A DNA stretch of 15,398 nucleotides from contig JAGVDT010000012.1 in the NCBI GenBank assembly GCA_020058565.1, positions 1 through 15,398 of the forward strand, read 5' to 3'. This stretch comes from Minisyncoccota bacterium (GTDB taxonomy: Bacteria > Patescibacteriota > Minisyncoccia > Phycocordibacterales > UBA2100). The notes below the pieces were generated by a model. That model worked only from the letters and a program-made list of their open reading frames with translations, did not search any database and was not told the origin of the DNA. Positions within the stretch are counted from its first letter, which is position 1. Each line of letters starts with the position of its first letter. Positions 1-5,136 of this stretch are shown in pieces. A program made the position numbers and the translations under genes.

Positions 1-59
1 AAAAGCGCAAATTGCAACCGCAGTACAAACGGCAACCGAAACCGAGAAAGGACCAAAAA

Positions 60-215
60 ATGTCTCTCAAGGAACTCGAGGAAGTGACGCGGGACGAGGA
101 CGATGATCCGCAACGGCGGAGCGTGCTCGCCGACAGGTTCTGCAAGGTCGGCGCAAACGCACTCAACGCACTGATTTGCGGAGGCCTCGTCATCTTCGCC
201 ATTGTGGCGCTGTAA
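60..215 (+). CDS. Tiny single-helix membrane protein (paralog 1)
   Basis: A 51-residue protein of unknown function. The start at 60 is chosen because AAAGGA at 47-52 lies 7 bases upstream; the frame is open back to position 12, but that earlier ATG has no such signal. The N-terminal half is strongly charged (an acidic run of D and E, then RR). It is followed by a short LADRF..VG motif and a hydrophobic C-terminal helix of about 20 residues ending in FAIVAL. This gives a tail-anchored or single-pass topology. The DRF..VG-plus-helix plan recurs in the next gene, so the two look like diverged tandem copies. No family was recognised. Confidence 0.6.
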   Translation: MSLKELEEVTRDEDDDPQRRSVLADRFCKVGANALNALICGGLVIFAIVAL

Positions 216-242
216 CAGCGATCGCTTCGCAGAATTTCCAAA

Positions 243-271
243 GGCGGAGGTCGACAGTGTCGACCTCCGCC
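243..271 (+). terminator. GC-rich hairpin after paralog 1, possible terminator
   Basis: A perfect 13-bp stem (GGCGGAGGTCGAC at 243-255 with its complement at 259-271) and a 3-base loop, 28 bases after the stop of the first small gene. There is no T-run behind it, so intrinsic termination is not assured. mRNA 3' protection or a protein site are alternatives. Its arms are almost the same as those of the hairpin at 478-506. Confidence 0.5.
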
Positions 272-305
272 TCCATGATCAGCAACGAGCTGGAAAGAAA
301 GAAAA

Positions 306-449
306 ATGACACACGAGAACCCCAAGAAAGATGATGCGCCCGAATCGTGGCCGCTCATCGACCGCTTCAATGAGGTCGGTGAGGTAGTCTGCTGGATGCT
401 CTTCGCACTCATTACTGCGATCGGCATTCTTGCTTGGCTCCTCACCTAA
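306..449 (+). CDS. Tiny single-helix membrane protein (paralog 2)
   Basis: A 47-residue protein of unknown function, too short for most gene callers. ATG at 306 is preceded by a purine-rich GGAAAGAAAG stretch. The order of parts matches the upstream gene: a charged N-terminus (ENPKKDDAPE), the motif PLIDRFNEVGE, and a C-terminal hydrophobic helix (CWMLFALITAIGILAWLLT) running to the stop. The shared DRF..VG motif at the same distance from the helix, and the shared downstream hairpin, support descent from one gene by tandem duplication. Function is unknown; small membrane regulators and toxin-like peptides have this shape, but nothing shows either role. Confidence 0.6.
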   Translation: MTHENPKKDDAPESWPLIDRFNEVGEVVCWMLFALITAIGILAWLLT

Positions 450-477
450 GCGTAGCAACTGCCGCATTCTCCTCCTT

Positions 478-506
478 GGCGGGGGTCGACGACATCGACC
501 CCCGCC
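478..506 (+). terminator. GC-rich hairpin after paralog 2, possible terminator
   Basis: A perfect 12-bp stem (GGCGGGGGTCGA at 478-489 and its complement at 495-506) with a 5-base loop. It begins 28 bases after the stop at 449, the same offset as the hairpin behind paralog 1. The arms differ from that hairpin at one position. No T-run follows. Confidence 0.5.
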
Positions 507-550
507 CTATCGTTATTGCCTCTCGAGCTTCCATCATATTTCACAATCGC

Positions 551-575
551 CAACCGCCCCTCCACAGGGCGGTTG
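551..575 (+). terminator. Third hairpin, possible terminator
   Basis: A perfect 9-bp stem (CAACCGCCC at 551-559, complement at 567-575) with a 7-base loop, followed by a weak T-containing tail (CTGCTATTT). It could end a transcript that reads through the hairpin at 478-506. Confidence 0.4.
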
Positions 576-584
576 CTGCTATTT

Positions 585-893
585 ATGGCTGAAAAAGTCT
601 GGAAAATGTTAGCAGACGCGGCGGCGAGCGCAAACTGCATTGGTGAGAGATTCGGTCAGGCGTTCAAAAACGTCGGCAATTTTTGCCGCACGATCCTGGC
701 TCGCGGTTTTGCGCACTCGCAAAACATCGCTCGGCCTTTCGAGTCTCTCGCGGAAAGCGCGCAGGCGCCTCCCTCCTCTCCGCTGACAAAATATGCTCCT
801 TGCGGGACTCTTTTGTTACATCGGGCTGTGTGGTACGAGGTTGGAACTATTTTAGCAAATGAAAACCGCCAGATGGTTAGAACGACAGCGTGA
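585..893 (+). other. About 300 bp without a convincing gene; hairpin-rich, possible structured RNA
   Basis: An open frame runs from ATG 585 to TGA 893 (102 residues), and another is open on the opposite strand. Neither has a ribosome-binding site or a recognisable domain, and the ATG sits right behind a terminator-like hairpin. What stands out is secondary structure. There is a perfect 6-bp stem with a 3-base loop at 674-688, extendable by three pairs around one bulge. There is also a perfect 8-bp stem with a 4-base loop at 706-725, and weaker pairing of ACAAAA at 786-791 with TTTTGT at 811-816. A structured noncoding RNA or a genomic repeat is possible. No known RNA class (RNase P, tmRNA, 6S, SRP) was recognised. 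Confidence 0.3.
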
Positions 894-933
894 AGGAGGA
901 CACCTACTTTTTCACATATTACAGCATGCATTT

Positions 934-1836
934 TTACTGGCGCGAAGAATATTCTTCAATCGCAACGACGCTATCGCTCGAACTTAGCACATCGCCGTTC
1001 GAAGCATTAAAGCTATACCAATTGTGGACGTTACCGCTTTCGGCGAGGATGAGCCCGACACAGTATCCGAGGGATTTGCTGAAAAAGAGTGATGCTGACA
1101 CTGTTTCGCCGGGTTGTTTAACATTTTCGATGGCTGCATTCAGATTACCTTGGTAAGCCACCTTGCATTCCTCATCTGATGTAGGTGTATTATAGGAAAA
1201 CGCTCTTCTATTTTCCGCTAGCGTCTGTAGGTAGGCTTTTACCACATTCCACTGCGGTGAGTTTGGTTTAATTGCAACGCCGTCGGGAGTAAAGAAAAAG
1301 CCAATTACCGCGTGATAATCATCGTCAGATTCAAAATATGCGTCTGGGAAATCTGTAGCGTTAACAGGATACGCTCCTTCTATACGTGCGAAGTTGCCCG
1401 CAACGCAGGTCCGAAGTGAACTGCTATAAAATATGTCTAAGCTCGTTTCTATAATCGTAAGAGACGGGTTGTTTTGGTGCAAGTTAATGATCTGTTGTTC
1501 GGCAGCAGGACGCAAAGTTTCCCAATACGCATGCATGCATTCGTCGGTACCCGTAGCGGTGACATTCGATGCATTTCCAACGGGCATTTGCGTGGAAGGA
1601 TAGGTCGGATTTGAATAATCACCCTGTGGTAACGGCGAAGACTGTGATACAAAGTCCTGTAACGTGGCTCCCCAGGTGTCGTATCCTTGTTCTCCGCTAT
1701 CCGAATACGGGCGCACCGCGACGTACCAAAAGGCAAAATAGCACGCTCCGAGTACAAGCAGCGTAGCTATAGCTAACCCATAGTAAAATAGCGCCGGATG
1801 CGAGGAAGTAATTTCCTGCTCAACTACCGGAGGCAT
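934..1836 (-). CDS. Membrane-anchored exported protein with internal duplication
   Basis: A 300-residue protein of unknown function. Residues about 17-41 form one hydrophobic helix after a short N-terminus; the rest is polar and probably outside the membrane. The outer part has four cysteines (100, 144, 224, 259) and appears to contain two copies of one module. Copy 1 starts DEC..AY at residue 98 and ends SSSLRTCV near 145. Copy 2 starts DEEC.VAY at 221 and ends SKSLGYCV near 260. Each copy therefore carries one cysteine at each end, which would suit one disulfide per module. A glycine/serine/proline/threonine-rich linker (about 66-95) follows the helix. The gene stands alone on its strand, with a promoter directly against the start codon. 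No family was recognised. Confidence 0.75.
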   Translation of the reverse strand: MPPVVEQEITSSHPALFYYGLAIATLLVLGACYFAFWYVAVRPYSDSGEQGYDTWGATLQDFVSQSSPLPQGDYSNPTYPSTQMPVGNASNVTATGTDECMHAYWETLRPAAEQQIINLHQNNPSLTIIETSLDIFYSSSLRTCVAGNFARIEGAYPVNATDFPDAYFESDDDYHAVIGFFFTPDGVAIKPNSPQWNVVKAYLQTLAENRRAFSYNTPTSDEECKVAYQGNLNAAIENVKQPGETVSASLFFSKSLGYCVGLILAESGNVHNWYSFNASNGDVLSSSDSVVAIEEYSSRQ

Positions 1837-1842
1837 TCAAAA

Positions 1843-1851
1843 AGTATAGCA
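1843..1851 (-). promoter_or_regulatory. Extended -10 promoter, leaderless-type
   Basis: On the minus strand TGCTATACT forms an extended -10 (TGn plus TATACT, 5 of 6 consensus matches). Only 6 bases separate it from the ATG at 1836, so transcription would start at or next to the start codon, giving a leaderless mRNA. No good -35 box is seen at 17 bp, which fits an extended -10 promoter. Confidence 0.55.
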
Positions 1852-1970
1852 TGTGTAATTTAGCGCACTTCGTGAACGCTTTTGATCGAACCGAAATGAA
1901 CATCGCATTCAGCAACACGGAACGAATTACTAAGGCTTTAGGGGTGCGAATAGGCGATTTGGTGGATTAG
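1851..1970 (+). pseudogene. XRE/Cro-CI family repressor, C-terminal remnant
   Basis: Reading from 1851 to the TAG at 1968 gives 39 residues that resemble the second half of an XRE helix-turn-helix domain. A segment reading HFVNAFDRTEMNIAF matches the usual tYvS.iERG..nis pattern. It is followed by NTERITKALGVRIGDLVD, close to the usual tLerIaKALGVsi.dLl ending. The first helices, including the turn and most of the recognition helix, are missing. The fragment starts exactly where the promoter of the opposite gene lies. It is most simply the decayed end of a phage- or plasmid-type repressor gene, a trace of an older or rearranged mobile element. A start at 1851 could still give a short product, but it would lack half the DNA-binding fold. 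Confidence 0.55.
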
Positions 1971-2184
1971 GACACAAAACTTCCTTGACGTAATTCGTTG
2001 ACGGCGCGACTATCAATTCAGGAACAAGCGCCCTTTGACTCCTCACATATCGCACGCAGGTTTACGCCTGTGGCTAGATCTGTGGAACGGGATAGGCCAC
2101 GCGCCAATCGATTCCAGCTAGAAAGCAATCAAAATTACCACCATTACACCGGTGGTCGTTTGTGATGTTTTCAAAACTGCGTCT

Positions 2185-2201
2185 TGTACCGAACTGGTAC
2201 A
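2185..2201 (+). promoter_or_regulatory. Dyad abutting the start of element A's first gene
   Basis: TGTACC at 2185-2190 and GGTACA at 2196-2201 form a perfect 6-bp inverted repeat with a 5-base centre, ending one base before ATG 2203. The position suits an operator or a hairpin that masks the start. A second dyad, ACCACC...GGTGGT, lies about 40 bases upstream. No regulator is assigned; an intact XRE repressor is absent from this part of the window. Confidence 0.35.
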
Positions 2202-2202
2202 G

Positions 2203-2517
2203 ATGAAATCGAGCGACATTCTCACCAATTCAATAGCGAACTCTGCACCGTCTGACGAAAGACGGTCTTTTGGATTTTCTCCCGAACTCATCAAAGAGTG
2301 CCAGCAAGTCTTTCTCGACGAGGATGGCATTTTCCTCACCAACGAACAGGCCACCGAATGTCTGCGCGGGTTCGCTGGTCTCTACATGTCTTTTGCTGAT
2401 GGTGTTCCGCAGCCGCCCTCCGCCTCTCCCTCGCCCTGCCGTGGGGAGGGGCGGAGGCGCGGCGCGCCTCCGTTCCCGAACCCTGACTTGATATCCCCTC
2501 ACTGTTGTAACAGGTGA
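2203..2517 (+). CDS. Small accessory protein ahead of Rep
   Basis: A 104-residue protein of unknown function; the frame is open back to 2152. The start at 2203 is preferred because it falls immediately after the dyad, but there is no clear Shine-Dalgarno, so it is uncertain. Residues about 25-66 look like a real small helical domain (FSPELIKECQQVF.DEDG.FLTNEQATECL...GLYMSFAD). The rest, about 67-104, is proline/arginine/glycine-rich and is encoded by the GC-rich hairpins at 2417-2472. The original protein may therefore have ended near 66 and been extended by insertion of that sequence. The stop at 2515-2517 overlaps the ribosome-binding site of Rep, suggesting one transcript and coupled translation. 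Confidence 0.5.
   Translation: MKSSDILTNSIANSAPSDERRSFGFSPELIKECQQVFLDEDGIFLTNEQATECLRGFAGLYMSFADGVPQPPSASPSPCRGEGRRRGAPPFPNPDLISPHCCNR
2417..2472 (+). repeat. Two mutually exclusive GC-rich hairpins upstream of rep
   Basis: Hairpin 1 pairs 2417-2431 (CCTCCGCCTCTCCCT) with 2443-2457, a 15-bp stem with two G-T pairs and an 11-base loop. Hairpin 2 pairs 2452-2460 (CGGAGGCGC) with 2464-2472, a perfect 9-bp stem with a 3-base loop. They share bases 2452-2457, so only one can form at a time. The pair begins about 110 bases before the HUH Rep start. Such structures often mark rolling-circle nick sites, but a REP-like insertion or an attenuator would look similar. Confidence 0.5.
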
Positions 2518-2524
2518 GCTTTCT

Positions 2525-3259
2525 ATGCATGTCATCTACCGAAAATCAGGAAGGCTCGTTGAGATCACGGAGACGGAGAAAACCCCGCGCAAGGTACGCG
2601 TATCTCATGCCCGAATCAAACGTGCTGTATACGGTGCACGGCGACGCGATAATACGCGAAGAACACGTCACATATGTGTGCGGCGGGTGTTTGCTGCTCT
2701 TGATGAATTTGGGTGCCCACTCTTGGTTACTCTCACCTTCGCCGGAGACGCTTCCGACGCCTCACATGCAAATGACGCTCTTCGCCGCTTCCAAGTGCGG
2801 TTGCGCGCTGCATATCCTGAAGCGCAGTCCCTCTTTATTCCAGAACTTTCCCCACGCGGACGAATCCACTTTCATGGGCTTCTTTTTAACGTGCCGCTGT
2901 CTCTTGGAGATACGCGCTCTGGTCGACGGGTTGCTTCCTACGGTGAGGAACGCTCAACACGAGTCATGGCAAAATTGTGGGGAGAAGGTTTTGTCGATCT
3001 CACTCAGACTGATGGTTCTCCAAAACTGGCGTATTACATCAGCAAATACATCACCAAAGGGGCAGGACACGTCCTCTTTAATGCTATGAGGCTTTTACGC
3101 GTATCACGAGGCTTTCCCAAAGAGTTTGTTGTTAGGGGTGAATTTGCTGCACACCTCGCTAACCAGTATGCTGCCCGTACGCCATTCAGGGAGTGGTCGG
3201 GCGACAGTATCTTTCTCGGAAAAATCACGAAGAAAACGTACATCCAAGACCATACATGA
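2525..3259 (+). CDS. HUH rolling-circle replication initiator (Rep)
   Basis: A 244-residue HUH endonuclease that should nick one DNA strand at an origin and start rolling-circle replication, becoming covalently joined to the 5' end through tyrosine. The three expected motifs occur in order. Motif 1 is LLVTLTFAG (66-74). Motif 2 is RIHFHGLLFN (113-122), with metal-binding H115 and H117. Motif 3 is YYISKYITKG (170-179). The two tyrosines Y171 and Y175 are four residues apart with a lysine between, the spacing seen in phiX174 gpA and microvirus replication proteins (superfamily I). The N-terminus is arginine-rich. AGGTGAG at 2513-2519 lies 5 bases before the ATG. The gene overlaps recombinase A by ATGA (3256-3259), so the two are probably translationally coupled. 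Rep of an integrated plasmid or of a microvirus-like element are both possible. Confidence 0.88.
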   Translation: MHVIYRKSGRLVEITETEKTPRKVRVSHARIKRAVYGARRRDNTRRTRHICVRRVFAALDEFGCPLLVTLTFAGDASDASHANDALRRFQVRLRAAYPEAQSLFIPELSPRGRIHFHGLLFNVPLSLGDTRSGRRVASYGEERSTRVMAKLWGEGFVDLTQTDGSPKLAYYISKYITKGAGHVLFNAMRLLRVSRGFPKEFVVRGEFAAHLANQYAARTPFREWSGDSIFLGKITKKTYIQDHT

Positions 3260-4809
3260 AATACATCCTCTATTGCCGCAAATCCACTGACACCGAAGAC
3301 AAGCAAGTCCAATCGTTGGAATCACAAGAAAGTGAACTGACGAAACTTGCTGCATCACAAAATCTCAACGTCATCCTCACGCTCAAAGAAAAGATGTCGG
3401 CAAAGAGCGAGGGTCGCCCCATGTTTAACGACATGCTGAAAATGATTCGTGCAGGAAAGGCTGATGCGATTCTGTGTTGGAAAATGGATCGTCTTGCTCG
3501 CAACTTTATTGATGGCGGTCGAGTGATTGACCTTTTGCAACGCGGCACCATCAAAGAGATTCGCACATTCGAGGCAACACACCTTCCTTCGGACAACGTC
3601 CTCATGCTCGCGATGCACTTCGGCATGGCAAACCAGTACATCAGAGATTTGAGTACCAATGTGAAGCGCGGTATTCGTACAAAACTGGAGAAAGGTATCT
3701 GGGCGAATCGTGCGCCACTTGGGTATCTCAATGACAAAGTGGAGAAGACAATCTTACTCGACGCAACAATTGCGCCATACATTCGCCGCACCTTTGAACT
3801 ATATGCAACTGGCAGCTACAGCATACTCGACGTTTCCAATACACTGTACAAAGAGGGATTACGAACGCCATCGGGCAAGAAAGTGTATCGCGGCATGATT
3901 TATCGTATCCTCAACAATCCATTCTACTCCGGTGTCATGCGCATGGATGGCAAACTATACGCGGGCAATCATGAGCCGATCATTTCTAAGTCTCTGTACG
4001 ATGATGCGCAATACGTGCTCTCCGGCAAATCACGCTCCTGCACACAAAAACTGTTCTTTCCGTTGCGAGGATTCATGCACTGTGGCGCATGTGGATGTTT
4101 GTTAACGGCAACGTTAAAGAAAGGACATCATTACTATTACTGCACAAACGGTCGCTTTAGTTGCTCCGAACACAAAAGCTACCTTCGTGAGACGTATCTG
4201 TATGAAAAAGTCGCCTCGCTTTTCGATGATTTGGTATTTACGGATCGCAAGATTGAGCTGATGTACAAGGCGGCGAAGGAAGAAATGGAGCGTACTGGCG
4301 GCGAGACTGCACATGCTTTGCAATCGCTCAAAAACCGCCTCCAAGCGCTTCCTGCACGCGAATCACGCCTCTTGGACGCTTTTGTTGCTGACCAGATATC
4401 AAAAGACCTGTATGACCAAAAGGTCGAGACGCTCAAACACGAGCGCTTTGATATCGAGAAGCAAACCAGTGAGCTGGAAGCCGGACAAACAGTCCGCACT
4501 TTGGAACCGACAAAAGCGGTGTTTCTAGAAGCAAGTAGAGCCAAACATGAGTTTCTTGAAGGAAACGATATGAAAAAGCGAGCAATCGTTGAAAAGCTAC
4601 TTTGGAACCTGAACATCAAAGACAGAAATATCCAAGAAGTGCGCTACAAAACGCCATTCAACATCATCGCAAAGACACCGAAAGATGCCTCATTTTTACA
4701 ACTGCGGAGAGGGAGAGATTCGAACTCTCGAGGACCTTTCGACCCTGCCGGTTTTCGAAACCGGTGCTTTCGACCACTCAGCCACCTCTCCGTATTCGCC
4801 GGATATTAG
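3256..4809 (+). CDS. Large serine recombinase A (integrase), reading through tRNA-Ser
   Basis: A 517-residue large serine recombinase that would catalyse site-specific integration of element A. The N-terminal resolvase domain has YCRKS with catalytic Ser10, and KMDRLAR (77-82) with the conserved arginines. It is followed by the recombinase domain (about 150-255), a zinc ribbon (C276, C279, C296, C303) and a coiled-coil region (about 330-410). The start at 3256 is chosen because its ATG overlaps the rep stop in ATGA; the frame is open from 3193. The 3' end is odd: residues 484-512 are the antisense of the whole tRNA-Ser(CGA) gene, and the stop at 4807 lies beyond it. The tRNA is therefore very likely the attachment site. 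In the integrated state part of the C-terminus must come from the host chromosome. Confidence 0.92.
   Translation: MKYILYCRKSTDTEDKQVQSLESQESELTKLAASQNLNVILTLKEKMSAKSEGRPMFNDMLKMIRAGKADAILCWKMDRLARNFIDGGRVIDLLQRGTIKEIRTFEATHLPSDNVLMLAMHFGMANQYIRDLSTNVKRGIRTKLEKGIWANRAPLGYLNDKVEKTILLDATIAPYIRRTFELYATGSYSILDVSNTLYKEGLRTPSGKKVYRGMIYRILNNPFYSGVMRMDGKLYAGNHEPIISKSLYDDAQYVLSGKSRSCTQKLFFPLRGFMHCGACGCLLTATLKKGHHYYYCTNGRFSCSEHKSYLRETYLYEKVASLFDDLVFTDRKIELMYKAAKEEMERTGGETAHALQSLKNRLQALPARESRLLDAFVADQISKDLYDQKVETLKHERFDIEKQTSELEAGQTVRTLEPTKAVFLEASRAKHEFLEGNDMKKRAIVEKLLWNLNIKDRNIQEVRYKTPFNIIAKTPKDASFLQLRRGRDSNSRGPFDPAGFRNRCFRPLSHLSVFAGY
4705..4791 (-). tRNA. tRNA-Ser(CGA)
   Basis: Read on the minus strand this is an 87-base class II tRNA. 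The acceptor stem is GGAGAGG/CCTCTCC with discriminator G. The anticodon stem CCGGT/ACCGG encloses loop TTCGAAA with anticodon CGA. A long variable arm is present, and the T-arm is GAGAG-TTCGAAT-CTCTC. CCA is not encoded (the next bases read CAG). The gene looks intact even though recombinase A covers it completely on the other strand. The element probably restores the 3' part of the tRNA on integration. Confidence 0.95.
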
Positions 4810-4835
4810 CAAAAAAACCTTCCCTTAGCACGTCT

Positions 4836-4997
4836 TTAAGCCTGATCCTTATCGCTCGGCAAAATCGCGTTAAGGATTGCATCCAACAGCGGCCGGTTCG
4901 CGGATTTTCTGTCATACTCATCGCTTCCTAGCGAGCGCTTGTGCAGTTCCCCCGATTCGTTCATAACCAGATGAGCATACCACCCCCTTGTGGCCAC
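4836..4997 (-). CDS. Possible 53-residue protein between the tRNA genes
   Basis: A short frame on the minus strand, from GTG 4997 (or ATG 4964, giving 42 residues) to TAA at 4836. The sequence has a protein-like look: WYAHLVMNESGELHKRSLGS followed by a helical segment RPLLDAILNAILPSDKDQA. An AAAGGG lies about 12 bases before the GTG. It would precede tRNA-Ser in the same direction by 45 bases. It lies in the only stretch here likely to be original chromosome. No family was recognised; the frame may be chance. Confidence 0.4.
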   Translation of the reverse strand: MATRGWYAHLVMNESGELHKRSLGSDEYDRKSANRPLLDAILNAILPSDKDQA

Positions 4998-5011
4998 AAG
5001 CCCCAAAACCC

Positions 5012-5040
5012 TTTAAATTCTGGGGAAAATAGGATATATT
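5012..5040 (+). promoter_or_regulatory. Promoter of tRNA-Glu
   Basis: TTTAAA at 5012-5017 and TATATT at 5035-5040 are spaced by 17 bp. The -10 matches the consensus at 5 of 6 positions, and the start of transcription would fall about 18 bases before the mature tRNA at 5065. Confidence 0.5.
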
Positions 5041-5064
5041 GTGCGGCGTAAACCTCAAAAAGGA

Positions 5065-5136
5065 GGCCCTATCGTCTAGGGGTTAGGACAGCGCCTTTTC
5101 AAGGCGTTAACCCGGGTTCGAGTCCCGGTAGGGTCA
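5065..5136 (+). tRNA. tRNA-Glu(UUC)
   Basis: A 72-base tRNA with acceptor stem GGCCCTA/TAGGGTC (one G-T pair) and discriminator A at 5136. The anticodon loop TTTTCAA at 5096-5102 carries anticodon TTC at 5098-5100, and the T-arm is CCGGG-TTCGAGT-CCCGG. CCA is not encoded. The 3' half is overlapped by the end of recombinase B on the other strand and is very likely the attachment site of element B. The gene is intact. Confidence 0.95.

Larger units (their letters stand above)
2185..4809 (+). mobile_element. Element A: integrated HUH-Rep/serine-recombinase element (left end unknown)
   Basis: A small gene, the HUH Rep and a large serine recombinase lie in one direction with overlapping ends and run into a tRNA-Ser gene. 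This is the module set of an element that excises, replicates by rolling circle and reintegrates. The right boundary must lie within or beside 4705-4791. The left boundary is only a minimal guess, since no convincing copy of the tRNA end was found to the left. Confidence 0.6.

Noticed and set aside
640..660. GAGAGATTCG shared with the tRNA-Ser 3' part as a left attachment site for element A
   Set aside because: A single 10-base match with no further similarity; one such match is expected by chance given the query and window sizes.
585..893. 102-residue plus-strand frame as a protein gene
   Set aside because: It starts directly behind a terminator-like hairpin without a ribosome-binding site and shows no domain; described as a structured region instead.
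2168..2184. AACTGCG shared with the sequence beside tRNA-Ser as element A's left end
   Set aside because: Only seven bases match, and the same short word family occurs elsewhere in the window.
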